64,000 nucleotides of DNA. Source: Pachyseris speciosa (lineage: Eukaryota > Cnidaria > Anthozoa > Scleractinia > Pachyseridae). Under the pieces are notes generated by a model. It had not been told where the DNA came from. It made no database searches and saw only the letters and a program-made list of their open reading frames with translations. Positions 33,440 through 45,657 of this stretch are shown here, in pieces. A program made the translations under genes and the position numbers. Positions within the stretch are counted from its first letter, which is position 1. The number at the start of each line of letters is the position of its first letter. The stretch is taken from NCBI GenBank assembly GCA_016490735.1, contig JAEMWC010000039.1, positions 456,001-520,000 on the forward strand. Reading direction: 5' to 3'.

Positions 33440-35863
33440 TCAAAATTCTCCTAAAATGACTTTAGGTTTGAGTACTTTACATTGACAAGACCACAAATAT
33501 GGTTTTCCTAGAATTAAGATATAATTAATTAGATCCAACTCCTCCTTTAAGAGCCCTATTATAACATCACAATAGGCGAGTGAGAGACCTCCGTAACTCT
33601 TCAGTTTGTTTAAAATGTTATCATTAACCTCATTGCGAAAAGCGTTCGAAAAAGAGCAATCAAACATGCTATGGGATATAGTTTCTGTCGCCTGATGGCA
33701 AAAAGAGCAGTCGGGATTGGAAATGTAACCTATTTTACATAGCAGGTCATTCGTATACAGGATGGAGTTTAATACTTTATACTGAAAGGAGCGTAAGTAA
33801 GGTTCATTAGCCACCCTCACTGGCAACAAGAAAGCCGCTGAAACTTGCTGATCTCCTAAGTTAAATTCTTCTCTCAACTTAGCCCATTTGCTTGGCTTTT
33901 CCAATCTTTGTTTTATAAGAAAGCAATAATAGTCGTGACATTTAATTGGGTAAGTTGACCCGGAGTCTCAAAGGAACGGATTTCCTGAGACCAGTCCCTA
34001 CAAGGAAGTTTGATTTTGTCAAACCTGCACTTCTGACAACGTTAAAAGACTCAATGTGTGACATATTGTAAAACAGATCACTTGTGTATTTTATATGCTT
34101 ATCGAAATACGGTTTATAAAACACACTTTTACCATCAATTTTAATCTCTTTGTTGTTCCATAAGATGTATTTGTACACGTTGTTGGATCTTCAATTTCTC
34201 TTATATTTAACCACCATATTAACAATTCTTGATAAAAGGCTGTTGAAACACATACTTGGTTTGCCTCATAATTACACTGAAATAAAAAAAGACCCCTTGG
34301 CTCTCCAAAAGGTAGTCAAGGTAAGACTTCCAAAAACCCGATGAATCTTCGTTGGTAATTCGTTTTAACCAGCTCAACCTCAACGCTTTTACCATGGTTT
34401 TATAGTCTATCATTCTAAGGCCACCTTGGTCGTAAGGTGCATAAGTTGAACGTCGGACGACTTTGTCTTTTCCGTTCCATAAAAACTGAAATACTAGGTT
34501 GTTCAATTCTTTTATGATCTTAGACGGAGTGCAAATCACAGAGCTAGGATATATCAATATAGGAAGAAGAATTGCTTTTATAATGTTTACCTTTCCATGA
34601 ATTGACAAACCTCTTGACTTCCATAAATTTATTAAATTCTTAAAGTTTTTTTAAATTTTTGTTTAAAGTTTTTCTCAGCTAGAAGCTGTACATCATATGT
34701 AATAAAAATTCCTAAAAATTTCACACATGTATTCCACTCAACCCCAAGTCGTTGATCGTCACAGTTCTGAAAGGACCCAACCCACATTGCTTCCGTTTTC
34801 GTGACATTACGTTTTAGCCCTGAAGCTTTCTCAAAACGTTCAAGTATTTTATACAAAGCTCTAGCCGAATCCAAGTCTGATAAAACAGCAGTTGTGTCAT
34901 CAGGAAACTGCAGCAATTTAGTTTCTAAACCATTTATTGTTATTCATTTGATACTCTCTTGGTTTCTGATACTTATCGCCAGAGTTTCAACTGCAGTCAC
35001 AAACAGATATGGGGAGAGAGGGTCCCCCTGCCTAACTCCACGGCCTATCTTAAAATAATGAGAGCATAAACCATTGCTTATAATGCAGCTTCGAATATCA
35101 TTATAGAAAATACTGACCCATCTTATAAAATCAGGTCCAAAACCAAATCGAATCAAACACTTTTCAAGAAATTCCCATTCCAGACTATCTAAAGCCTTCT
35201 CAAAGTCAATAAATAACAAAAGACCTGGTAATTTCTTCGCCTTTGTGTACTCCATTATGTCGAGAATTGAGCGTATATTTTCACTAATATTTCTGCCTGG
35301 AATATATCCTGTCTGATTATTATGGACTAAATTAGGTAAAACACGCTTCATTCTTTCTGCAATAACTTTTGAAGCTATCTTCGCATCAACATTCAAAAGG
35401 GAAATTGGCCTCCACTTTTTTGAGATCACAGCTGTCTTGGTCATTTTTCTCGATAAGTGTAATGACAGCCTGTCTTTGTGACGGGCTCATTATTCCTTTT
35501 TCAAAAGACATATTGAAACATTCAACTAAAGGTTCCCCCAGGAAGTTCCAAAAAGTCTTATAAAATTCTACGGGTAATCCATGATTTCCGGGGACCTTAT
35601 TTGATGGAAAGGAGTTCAGAACTTTGCTGCATTCTTCAGTGCTTATGAACCCTTCAAAATGATTTCTAGATTCATTTGAAAGTGTTGGTATTGGTAAGTC
35701 CTCTGGGCAGAAATAGCGTTCGGTTTCATCAGAGGATTTCTTCTCGATTTATAAAGATTTTCATAAAAATTTCCCTCATTTTCTAAGATTTCAAAAGGGT
35801 CTGTTGTGATGACACCACTCAGGCGAAGCTTTCGAATGCGTTTTCTAATATGACTGCGTTTTT
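33440..35863 (-). pseudogene. L1-like ORF2: reverse transcriptase and C-terminal region
   Basis: RT segments in order are WRPISLLNVDAKIASKVIAE, NQTGYIPGRNISENIRSI, LLFIDFEKALDSLEWEFL, GVRQGDPLSPYLFV, and LQFPDDTTAVL, in which the catalytic FADD has become FPDD. These are followed by the thumb (FEKASGLKRNVTKTEAMWVG), SIHGKVNIIKAILLPILIYP and a C-terminal domain with CKIGYISNPDCSFCHQATET (cysteine-rich knuckle). At least four shifts break it. The 3' end lies near 33420-33430. Confidence 0.82.
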
Positions 35864-37015
35864 CTAAATTAAAGAAGTATTTACATCTTTTACCCCGTGC
35901 TCATACCACCTACCTCGTGATCTAATGATTATACCCTCGACTTCTTTTTCATATAGCTGTTCCATTTTTTCTTTCAAGACATTTAAAGCTGATAAGTTAT
36001 CTTGACTAGGGTTGTTTTGAAAAGCTAATGAGGCTTCTTGGAATTCTTTGTTTAAGCGCTGCTCTTCTGCTTTCCTTAAGTTACATTTATTGATCGAATA
36101 TTGTCTAGAATATTTCTTAATATTGTATTTCATCCAGTCCCAAACAGAGCGCGGATCACTTAGATCTTGCTTCCCTTCTTGAAGCCAAATAGGTAAAAGA
36201 GAATTTATTTCATCGACGAATCGTTTATCATTAAGAACGGAACAATTAAATCTCCAATGTCCTGGGCCCTTTACCTGATTATCAATATCTTGCAACTCTA
36301 TTATTATTGCGGAGTGGTCAGTTTTTATGGCAGAAATCATATCAACATCGCTAACGTTATCAGATAAAGAATTGGAAATAAGCCAATAGTCAAGTCTAGA
36401 AAAAATCAAAGGTTCCGATTGACTCCAAGTAAAGCTGCGTGTCGCGGGATTCCTTACTCGCCAAATATCATGTAAATCAAGTTCTGAATGTAAATGTTCA
36501 ATTGCGTTAATTACGGATTGTCTAGGGATCTGGCTTCCACCTCTTTTATCAATAACTGGGTTCAAAGGACAGTTAAAATCTCCCCCCACAATGATGTTGT
36601 CAATCTCATCCAGACTATTGTTTACGATAGTTTGCAACAGCGAACGATAAAAGTTAACTAGTTCATTGTCTCGATTCGGAGAGTATATGTTGACTAAAAG
36701 GGCAGGTTCTCCGCACAAAAGTACTTTCAGTATAACAAATCTACCGTTTGTGTCAATAAAGGACTGCGTAACAGTGTAATCAAAATTATTCCTAATTAAC
36801 ATCGCCACCCCTCTCGCATTGTTCGCCCCATGAGAGCAGAACAATGTAGCACCCCATTCTCTTTTCCACGAGACTTCATTCCCTTGAACGGAATGTGTTT
36901 CCTGTAGGAAAACATTGTCAGGTTTTTGTTTTCTGAGCCAAGTAAATGTGGTCCGTCTTTTACGGTAGTTGCTGATGCCTCTCGTACTTAAAGAAATAAG
37001 TTTACCTTTCACCAT
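35864..37015 (-). pseudogene. L1-like ORF2: APE-type endonuclease
   Basis: 383 codons starting at 37015 (MVKGKLISLSTRGISNYRKR). Catalytic landmarks are the LQETH glutamate (about residue 39), VGGDFNCPLNPVID, SRLDYWLIS and KTDHSAI with the catalytic His. The domain is otherwise intact and would nick target DNA. The frame runs off at about 35880, where the natural continuation (KYFFNLEKRSHIRKR) is one base out of phase. Confidence 0.82.
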
Positions 37016-37384
37016 TTGTGATGATAAATATCATAGAGGACAAATCTGAATTTAGGAGGAGAAGGATCTTGATGTATGCGAAACTAAGTGGCCATACCAG
37101 TGTAATCATTAAAAAATTCAAATAGGTATTACTGTAAAATGAAAATTTTGAGGTGAATAAATTATATGGTGTCTGCAAAATTGCCGTTAAAACTATATCG
37201 TAAATAAAGAAGTTTACTCGAAAAGGGTTATTAGAAAGAAATTCGCGCTCGCGTAGCATTACACGAGCAGTTCCGGCACACCTGAAATAATCGACGGGCT
37301 TCGAGACTTGCCTTTGCTGTGCCACGCATTGCAAAAAATTTATTAAACAGCCATTATCGACACTTAATATGTAATATTAAGATT

Positions 37385-38187
37385 CTACTCAACAGAGACT
37401 ACCCTCCCGTCAACTAAAAGTTTTCCTTTAGTGAAGCGAACCTTCTTTCCTTCTTCGTAAGCTTTCTGCATAATTGGAAGCGCCTTTTTTCGAATTTCAA
37501 AGTCGCTAGATGTAAAATCTTCTACAATTCTTACCCCATAAAGTACCACCTTTCCATCTGTTCTTTCTGCAGCCTGAAGCAATCTTCTTTTAAAAGGTCT
37601 ACTGTAAAGTTTGGGAATAATGTGTCTCGGCTTTTCGTCTCGTTTTCTTCCTGCGCGATGAGCATTTTCGACTTCAGAAATAGGACCTTCGAATGCAAGA
37701 CGCGTGATTAATCCAGAATTATCGCCATACAATCTTCACCTTCTTCAACAACGCCCAATACGCGAATATTAAACTCTCTAGAATATCGCTCCAAATGTTC
37801 CACCTTCTTTTTGAGTTCGTCGTTGCTTTTGCGAAGGTTGTCTTCTTCTTCAGTGTTAGTGTTTATGAAGTTGAGAGAATCCTTCATGCTGTCAACATCT
37901 GCTTCAAGTTCCTGTTGTTTGGACTTTAAACCATCTATTTCGTCTACTTTAGACATGCCGCTTTCAATTTTTAGTAGTCTTTCGTTCGTATTTCGCTGAA
38001 AATCTTGTAGGTCGTCACTCAGTTTCTTCATTTGACTTGTAACGTCACCTCTCAATAGTTTTAGTTCTAGTACTGCAGCAGACATGTTTGATTCTTCATC
38101 ATTTGTCACCTTCTTCGTATCTTTGTTCGGCATATTTTCTCCTCCCAGAGTTTGCGAAGCGGGCTCCAATCTTTTCCCAGACCGCAA
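37385..38187 (-). pseudogene. L1-like ORF1 protein (coiled coil plus RNA-binding domain)
   Basis: Two overlapping frames. The first starts MRSGKRLEPASQTL (an internal ATG gives MPNKDTKKVTNDEES) and forms a long heptad-rich coiled coil (VTSQMKKLSDDLQDFQRN ... LRKSNDELKKKVEHLERYSR), ending FNIRVLGVVEEGEDCM, the start of the RRM. A shift near 37720 leads into the second frame with VENAHRAGRKRDEKPRHIIP, RRLLQAAERT and RFTKGKLLVDGRVVSVE, matching the C-terminal domain of L1 ORF1p. It would be a trimeric RNA chaperone. Confidence 0.75.
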
Positions 38188-38190
38188 TCG

Positions 38191-38955
38191 TCTACCTGAA
38201 GCATAGTGAAAGAAAGCAAACCCTTGTCAATGTTCTAAAGAAAAAAGCTTGTTTAATGCGGAGCTCAGCGAAGCACGTCTTTACTCCATGATGTCGGCAC
38301 CATTTCTTTTTATTTTACTTTTATTTTATTTTATTTTATTTTACCTGCCACTTAGAACCTAAATTGTTCAGGGAGCTAACAAGAAAACCTGCTGGTTTAT
38401 TTAGCTTCCTAGCTTGTCCATTGTTTTTATTTAGTTTACATTAACATATTTTGTAAATTTTGTAGATTGTAATAATTATTATTATTATTATTATTGACAT
38501 TGACATACTTTATTGAATGTGGAAAATATTCCGATGAGCTATAAGCTAGTGTTTTTCAGGAACTCTACTATGAAACATGTTTCTCTCAAAGTGTGATATA
38601 TGCGCTTGCGATGTGTGCATCTGGCAAAACAATTGAAGTAATATAAAAAGGATGTAACTGAACTGATGCTATGCATCTCTGAATATTATCTTTATTCAGT
38701 CAAGCTAAAACTTGTAATTTAGTAGACACTGGAATATGAAATGAAAAGCATTTATTTACTAGAATTACTATTTTGGTTGCTAATAATTTGTTTCCTGGTA
38801 ATTTTTCTTTCCAAAAGTTTGAGCAGCAAAAGGGTAAACGAAGAGTCTTAACATCCAGATGAAATGTTCGATAGCAGACATTTTGGAAAAAAAAACAAAC
38901 ATTCTTGAATCCAAAAGTAGTCTCAGCAACCATATTTCAGATGTATAAAGAAATA

Positions 38956-38957
<2 letters not shown>
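38191..38957. other. 5' flank of the L1-like element and AT-rich filler
   Basis: 38301-38342 is a (TTTTA)n pentanucleotide run and 38475-38494 a short (ATT)n run. No gene is seen. Confidence 0.5.
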
Positions 38958-38991
<34 letters not shown>

Positions 38992-39014
38992 GTAGTAGTA
39001 GTAGTAGTAGTAGT

Positions 39015-39072
<58 letters not shown>
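38958..39072. repeat. Compound trinucleotide microsatellite
   Basis: (TTA)n passes into (GTA)n, (GCA)n and again (GTA)n, each block a single-base variant of its neighbour. Frames through it encode only homopolymers and are not genes. Confidence 0.9.
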
Positions 39073-39440
39073 AATCGCTTTATTTGCATGACCGCAAGAT
39101 TTTAAAGTATTACAAAAGCTTAACTATATACTAATTTAAAAGAACAAAGCAAGGGTAATAGTAGTAATATCCTAAGTTACATCACTTTCTTTTGATAATA
39201 ACAATGTATCACGTATATCCGTACATAAGGAAACAAACTTCATTACTAGCTTATTTACATGATAGTCGTTAGAGTTCATTAGTAGTTTTTTTTTTCTGAG
39301 GTTGATTTACTTTCAATGGCAGGTATTATTTCATTGATTCGTTTGAAGAAAGTCTGCCTCTGTAAAGGGTATCTGCTACACTGAAACAAGGAATGAGTTT
39401 CATTTTCAACTTGATTTGACTTGCACAATGGGCATGATCA

Positions 39441-39447
39441 GTAGTAA

Positions 39448-39498
<51 letters not shown>

Positions 39499-39636
39499 TG
39501 GTAGTGGTAGTGGTAGTGGTAGTGGTAGTGGTAGTGGTAGTGGTAGTGGTAGTGGTAGTGGTAGTGGTAGTGGTAGTGGTAGTGGTAGTTGGTGGTAGTG
39601 GTGGTGGTGGTGGTGGTGGTGGTAGTAGTAATGGTA
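39441..39636. repeat. Minisatellite of AGT / GGTAGT / GGT units
   Basis: About 50 bp of (AGT)n, then about 100 bp of GGTAGT units, then (GGT)n. The G-rich strand has runs of paired Gs. The Ser/Gly frame across it is an artefact. Confidence 0.9.
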
Positions 39637-40327
39637 ACTAAATCGTGTGATAAACGATTAACTGAGCTATCATAAAAAAAGTTGATCTACATATACCTCT
39701 ACATGTTGTTAGACGTGGTAGTATAGCTGATTGGTTGTTACACTTTGCTCTTAATAATTACTGTATCACGTACAGCAAGCCCTGTGCGACAGTACCGAAC
39801 GTGGTTCTTTGGGAATACTGCCATTTCCCGAAAACGTCCGAACCCTCATGGACATAAATTCAAGGATGTGCTGAGCTAGCTTTGGATGAGTCACACAACC
39901 AATTAAATGCTAGATCAAATGGTGGCACAAAAATTCAAACAATAGGCTTCAATTGGCATTACAATGGGCCTGCCAAATTGCAGTGGCTTATCACCACTTT
40001 AGCCCTAAACAAAAGAAAAGAGAGAAGTCTGTCCCTCTTACATCGGCGCTTATCTTATGATTTTATTGAGTCTGTTTGTTTGTTTGTTTGTTTTTTTTGT
40101 AGTGGATATCCATAGTGTATTTATTCAAGAAATGACTCAGTCTATTGTTTTCGTCGATCGATGGATATTTCTGCTCAGTGTTTGAGAAAGAAAACGCTTA
40201 TCGAACGGTTTAAGATTCAAGGTGTGGTCAGAGAAACCTCCGAAATGACTCATCCAAGCATCATTTGCAGAAAAAATCAGTCCTATCCAATACTGTTGAC
40301 ATTATACGAGTGGAAAAAAAAATATGT
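39637..40327. other. Non-coding stretch
   Basis: No supportable feature apart from a (TTTG)n run near 40073-40096. Confidence 0.45.
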
Positions 40328-40710
40328 TTTACAACTCGTACGAGTGGACAACTTGTGTCGACTTGACAGACAGAGTTGTCGAGTGGAAAATGCATCTCAT
40401 TAGTTCACAAAGGGGTCCGCTTCGAACAGTTGCCGAGTTGTACGAGTCCTACGACTGGACAAAATTATTGTCGACTCGACAAAATAACTTGAAGAGTGGA
40501 AAAATGCATCTCATTAGCAGAAAGAATAACATGGCGGAAAGTCGAAACAAGCGCGCTACACATGCGTACTGTCGACACGATACGAGTGGAAAAATACGTT
40601 TTACAACTCGTACGAGTGGACAACTTGTGTCGAATTGAAAGACAAGGTTGTGGAGTGGAAATTGCATCTTAAGTTCACCGAGGGATCCGCTTCGAACAGT
40701 TGACAAGCAG
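40328..40710. repeat. Three divergent direct repeats (about 80-115 bp units)
   Basis: A block starting acaactcgtacgagtggaca at 40332 and running through cgcttcgaacagttg to about 40442 recurs at 40601-40703. A shorter variant (gtacgagtcctacgactgga ... aaaatgcatctcattag) lies between at 40440-40518. Each unit contains small palindromes such as ctcgtacgag and gtcgac. It is probably a satellite-like or transposon subterminal array. Confidence 0.65.
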
Positions 40711-41051
40711 GATATGCCATATCATGACGTAGCATGCCCCGTGACTGCAGAATCAGACTGAAAGGAGGACGAAAAGGTCAACAAATATCGTGATCTAGCC
40801 TTTGAAATCAAAACCCTCTGGAAGCTGAAAAAGGTTACCACTACACCAATTGTTATAGGGGCATTGAGGACCTATACAGAAAGACTGGAAAAATACCTAG
40901 GGGATATCCATGTCGGGCTTCAAGCCCACACAATGCAGAAGACCGTGCTGTTGGGCTCAGCCCGGATCCTGAGACAAGTTTTGGATTGCTGAGGCTGCTT
41001 GTTGCAGCTTGCGCCAGAACCTCCACATGACATTGCTGTGATTTGGGACAC

Positions 41052-41053
<2 letters not shown>

Positions 41054-41119
<66 letters not shown>
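41054..41119. repeat. (AAT)n microsatellite
   Basis: About 21 units, followed by aaagactgtacagcg. By analogy with 46341-46395 it may be the 3' tail of a LINE read on the minus strand, though no coding part is recognisable to its right. Confidence 0.75.
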
Positions 41120-41341
41120 GACTGTACAGCGATTACTTTTGATATATCAGATTGTTATTATAAACATTGAAATAGTTTACCGGCAGGGATTCTTTAAAAG
41201 ATTTCAAAGTTGTTTGATCTTTAGCTTGAGTGGGAATGCTGTTCCAGTGAACCCCTTAAAAACAACATATATATAGTGGTATAAAATACGCAGGAAAAGA
41301 AATAGCTCGTATTAACAAATGACTTCATTTTCTCTATGTAT

Positions 41342-41869
41342 AGGTATTCTGGTGGTGTAGAATTCACAGGCGGATGGTGCCCTGGTAGCAAGGCCGCGTT
41401 CTTCCATAAACCTAAATCCAAAGCTACCCTGCCGAATGTAAACATCACAGACTGCGACTTACCGTATCATTCTGGGTAAAGTACACTGGTCACGAGGGCC
41501 CAAACATAGCAGTGTGGTCAGATGGTGGAAAACGTACTTACTTTGCAATCGGGGAAAACAGTATTGAAGTACGTTCGTGGAATACCATTTACACATTGAA
41601 AGGGGTTAACGTTACAGTCGGCTATTGGAATCACGTCACCTTAACCTGTGAGCAGTTTAACATAAAGATGTTTATCAACGGCACAGAAAGAGAATTAAAG
41701 CAGAAATGGAACCAAATGGCTTCTATAACCTCGCATAGTTACGAATCCTCCTGCATAGTTGGAAATGATCTCAAACTGTTACCAAAAGGCCAAACGTCTG
41801 AAGGATATGTTTATGGATCTTTATGTAGCTCAATGGGCCTTATGTAGAAATCAAATTTCCAGCTTGTCC
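41342..41869 (+). pseudogene. LamG/ConA-like domain exon of a membrane or secreted protein (damaged)
   Basis: After an acceptor-like ctctatgtatag at 41341 the sequence encodes YSGGVEFTGGWCPGSKAAFF and LPNVNITDCDL. After a one-base shift at about 41461 it reads TVSFWVKYTGHEGPNIAVWS, then SWNTIYTLKGVNVTVGYWNH and FNIKMFINGTEREL, the alternating beta-strand pattern of a LamG/pentraxin-like jelly roll. After a second shift near 41805 it reads LYVAQWALCRNQISSLSK and meets a donor-like gtaacc. It is probably an extracellular recognition module, possibly in the same gene as the membrane exon at 45658-45780. The two shifts mean a pseudogene or sequence error. Confidence 0.6.
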
Positions 41870-42609
41870 AAAGGTAACCTTACAAAGACTACATCTTTTT
41901 TGCACCTCCGTGTATGATGAAGTAACGGAAACCCAATGTTTCTACTATTTTAGTGATAGGCCGTCCCCACCCGGTCAGGGAAATACGTTAAAGACCATCC
42001 CTTCAAAAACTCTCCTTTAATGAGCCATATGTTTGACTGCGGAATAAAATGTTCATGGCATTAATGATCCGTAGGTAACTAGGAATTGGAAGATATTCCC
42101 AGCGTCATCGTTACCAACCTCCACTACTACCACCATTGTCAACCACTGAATCATCAGCAGTGCCGTCGTGTTTAAATAGGAGCTTAATGATTGTTGCTGT
42201 TGTGATATTATTGCTGTGGGTGTATACATTGAACTAAGTAAATTGACCCTTTCCTTCGGAAGTATCAGGAAAAAATATTCGCCTTAAAGAATTGGTAAGC
42301 TATCATCATCATCATTATCATCACAATCATCGTCATCATCGTCACCTTCACCATCATCCATAGTTGCGAGCAAAGTGCTCGCAATTTTCATCCGATCAGA
42401 AAAGTTTACCGCCTGAGAATTCCCCAACATGGAATAGAAAATGTTTGACCGTCCAAACCCTTAATTAAAGCAAAGTGACGTCAAACCGAAATATAATTAC
42501 ATTCCTAGAAAATTCTCGCGCACCAGATCGAACGCGTAGCGTGTTCCCTGAGCCAAAGTGACAGTCGCGCGGGTTTTTGTATGTTCACTAAATCAATCAA
42601 ATTGCTATT

Positions 42610-42910
42610 TGAGAATAAAAATTAGTGATAAAAATTGTGAATGACGTTTCGATGAATCGTTCATCATTTTCAAATTCGTAAAAACTAAAAGTCAAATTCT
42701 TGTGAGTTCTTTATATGCTAAAATGTGTGTGGGAATCTCGTTGCATGTAATTAAAAACGCTACAATGTGGAACGTAGAAAGTTATAATTAGGTACTAAAT
42801 AGCATATAAAGAACTCACAAGAATTTGACTTTAGGTTTTTACGAATTTGAAAATGATGAACGATTCATCGAAACGTCATTCACAATTTTTATCACTAATT
42901 TTTATTCTCA
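42610..42910. mobile_element. Foldback MITE with about 111-bp inverted repeats
   Basis: 42610-42720 and 42800-42910 are near-perfect inverted copies (starting tgagaataaaaattagtgat), separated by about 79 bp. Each arm carries gatgaatcgttcatc next to gacgtttc, i.e. gaaacgtc on the other strand. No coding capacity. Confidence 0.8.
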
Positions 42911-44550
42911 ATTGTATATCTAAAGCTTCCGTTATTAGAAATTGCTATTTGCTGTACTTAAGCTGTCGGCACTTTGTTCACACGTAGTCATCAGGGACAC
43001 CTAACGGCAAGTTATGGTAGACTGTATCTGTTCGTTGGAGGGTAGCTCTCCTTAGGCTTTCGGCGTCGTCATTTTCGGCGTTGGATTTTCGTAACTGACA
43101 CATTGGAAAATCATAGCCCCTGAGGTTTTTGGAAAGGTCGTAATTGCTGTTTTTGGCAGTCAAAAACGTCAGCTAACATTTTCAGGAAAAAATAGTTCCC
43201 AAGAAAGTTCGTGGGAAGTTCATTTCACCCAGTATTTTTTCAAAGGAAGGTTTTGTTACGTTATTTAGTATATCGATAATCAGGAGAAATCTGCTAACTT
43301 CAGCCCTGCGCGCACTATTGGATGCTTTGTTGCTTACTTTGTAGGCCTTAATTCAAAAATTAGTGAGCCAGTTAGCCATGACGGCCATTCAACTGCGAAA
43401 AAAAAAACAACATGGCGCGCGATTATTTTTTATTTGCACAGTCGAAGCAATAGCCAACGTACTTCTGAATTCTTCCCAATCGGCCATCTTCTCATTACTC
43501 TCTCGAACGGTACACTCAGCTCGGAGACAAACTATTTTATCACAAAGAATACAAATGTACTTTGTAACTCTACCACATGCATGCATTTCAACGGCTCAAA
43601 CCTATCTTTCTCCGGAGGTCGCCATCATTGCTATCTTTGAAAGGATATGTCATCAAGTCGCGCCATCCTCGGTTTCCCGCCACTTGAATTACACTTTACA
43701 CAACAGACACTACGTTACATGAATGTATTTTAAATTTATGCGTTAAATTCGATGCGCCTGAAAAAATCCGATGTCTAAACTCAACACGCTTTTTAGACGT
43801 TGTATCCGTCTGGGCCAGAATTTAATTATGGCAGACGGTTTTATACGTCGCTATTCAGACGAATTTAATTCCTTGCATTAAATTCGTCTGGATTTTTTTC
43901 GTCTGAAATTCGACGTATAAACCACGCCTTTCTTTTGACTTCAGATCTGATTTAGTATGGACACCCCAGATTTCACTATTATAGGTCAAGATTGGGGAAA
44001 TCATTGAATAAACTCGTTAAACAGACTTCAGCATACGGTACATAAAATGCTTTTCCACAGCCCTTTGGTTGAATTGGCATATGGCCCTTTGGGTGCTCCT
44101 GAATCATTTCAAGGTCAAATGAAAAACACTCAGGTTATCGTTTTGCACAAATTTGTAATTGCGGTGGGAAATAAATAATTATAAATGTAATTTAAAATGT
44201 ATGTAGGAGTGCATAGATATTTTATTATTTACCAAGTACCAAATTCTGAGAAAAAAAGAGGTAAGATTTTAAGCAGTGGTTAATTAATCTTAATACCACG
44301 TGAATAAAGCAAACTGTTTTGAAACTGAAGCGTATTCTACGCACTTAAATTTTTATTTTGTCACTATATACCGGGAAGCCAATTATGCCACCTGTAATCA
44401 CGAGCAATCTAAAGCGGGTGAATCTACAAGTTGATTTTAAAGACTCTAAAGCATAAGGTTTTCCGAATCGCTTGACAAATTGCAATTATAATATCATAGT
44501 TTAGATCGGATTAATTTCTTTGATTTTCCTGAATTTGTTAACAAATTTTC

Positions 44551-45207
44551 AATAACGTAGGTATTACGTTCATTAACGTCAAAATACATTCAATTTTACT
44601 AATCGTCGTGCACTTCGTTGTTTTTAAATTCATTTAGCTTTTTGTTTATATTCGTAAACGCGTTTAGGCAACCATTTTAACTATGGGGCAGTCTACAGTG
44701 CTAAAATACAAACATTAACGTCGTTTTTAAGTTCAATAAGAAGAAAAAAATTTCAATAATGCAAAAGGATTTTCACACAAAATTAGGTTAGAAAAAAACT
44801 TGAAATACGAACCTTTCCATTAAGATATGTTTTGTATAGTGCTGTGTGAACTTTTTACTGTTGAGAGCATGCCGGCGAAACATAGATGTATTTTGACGTT
44901 AATGAACATGATACCTGGCAATGACCAGGACGCACAAGTTATGCACTCGCATCTAATTGGTTTCTAAGCAATGAAACTGAGTGGTCTACGTCACAGCATG
45001 CGCCAAACCGTGAAACTATCCCTTTAAATGGCGAAGAAATCTAGTGATCATGACTTTTTTCCCTAACTTTAATAGTGCAAACATCTATTTAGTGATATGA
45101 AAGACATGCACTAGTTTGATGTGTTTGTAGCGTGACACATTAAATGTTTTGCGTTATTGAACAATTCTCCTTAAAGAACGGTGTTAATATTTGTAGAACA
45201 GGGGGTC

Positions 45208-45242
<35 letters not shown>

Positions 45243-45495
45243 GGAGCGACGAAGGGCTAACGATCGAAACGTCAGTTAATCGAATCCCTATACGGTGGTC
45301 AATTTACATTATCAACTCCGTTGATAAACCAAATTTTCTTGTTTTTTATATTTGTATACTAGCACTATAGACTGTCCCATGATGACGTCCTTATGAATAC
45401 GCAAAAATGGTTAATGAATTTGTAAACAACGAAAATGAGTGACGATTCGTTAAACTGAATGTATTTTGACGTTAATGAGTGATACCTGCGTTATT
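44551..45495. mobile_element. DNA element with about 40-bp TIRs and an internal third end
   Basis: The left end (aataacgtaggtattacg, 44551-44592) is complementary to the right end (45456-45495, gatacctgcgttatt). A third copy in the right-end orientation lies at 44885-44923 (gatacctggcaatg). Either a 373-bp MITE (44551-44923) acquired a second end, or a 945-bp element contains one. No transposase is present. Confidence 0.6.
45247..45275 (+). ncRNA. Degenerate hammerhead-ribozyme-like motif of a Penelope terminal repeat (candidate)
   Basis: cgacgaagggctaacgatcg leads into aaacgtcag. This has the spacing of a hammerhead core (CUGANGA, short stem II, GAAAC, then GUC) except that the U of the first box is missing (CGACGA for CUGACGA). 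Penelope-like elements are known to carry minimal hammerheads in their terminal repeats, and the downstream tacggtggtcaatttacatt resembles such repeats as I remember them. Cleavage is unlikely with the damaged box. Confidence 0.35.
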
Positions 45496-45657
45496 GTATT
45501 TTCTGGTAATGACGAGCAAAAGGTTAAAATCACACCAGTTCCTCTCATTATGGACACAGCCAGCTTGCAATCAGTTCATGTAGCGTTTACCTTGCTAAAT
45601 TTCTGTTGCAATGAAGATAAAACTTATAGAGACTCAATTGTGTTTCTCCTTTAAGGT

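Larger units (their letters stand above)
33430..38190 (-). mobile_element. L1/Tx1-like LINE, nearly full length
   Basis: On the minus strand the order is ORF1 (38187-37385), a spacer of about 370 bp, then ORF2 with endonuclease, RT and a C-terminal region down to about 33440. The total is about 4.7 kb. ORF1 has a coiled coil and an RRM/CTD-like end, and ORF2 has an N-terminal APE endonuclease: the L1-type arrangement. Several single frameshifts and a mutated RT active site make it inactive, but it is the most complete retrotransposon here. Confidence 0.85.
41870..45657. other. Presumed intron or intergenic DNA with nested MITEs
   Basis: Apart from the elements listed separately (42610-42910, 44551-45495, the ribozyme-like motif at 45247) I see only AT-rich sequence and a region of cat/cgt triplets near 42303-42358. 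A minus-strand start ATGGCCGATTGGGAAGAATT at about 43489 could begin an exon but is unsupported. Confidence 0.4.

Noticed and set aside
38905..39105. Leu/Val/Ala homopolymer frame
   Set aside because: Artefact of the compound trinucleotide repeat.
39416..39598. Ser/Gly repeat protein, silk-like
   Set aside because: Pure AGT/GGT minisatellite with no signal peptide, start context or downstream coding.
43363..43722. 119-codon plus-strand frame and a minus-strand MADWEEFRSTL start
   Set aside because: No domain, no clear splice signals and no relative; the minus-strand start could be an exon but cannot be supported.
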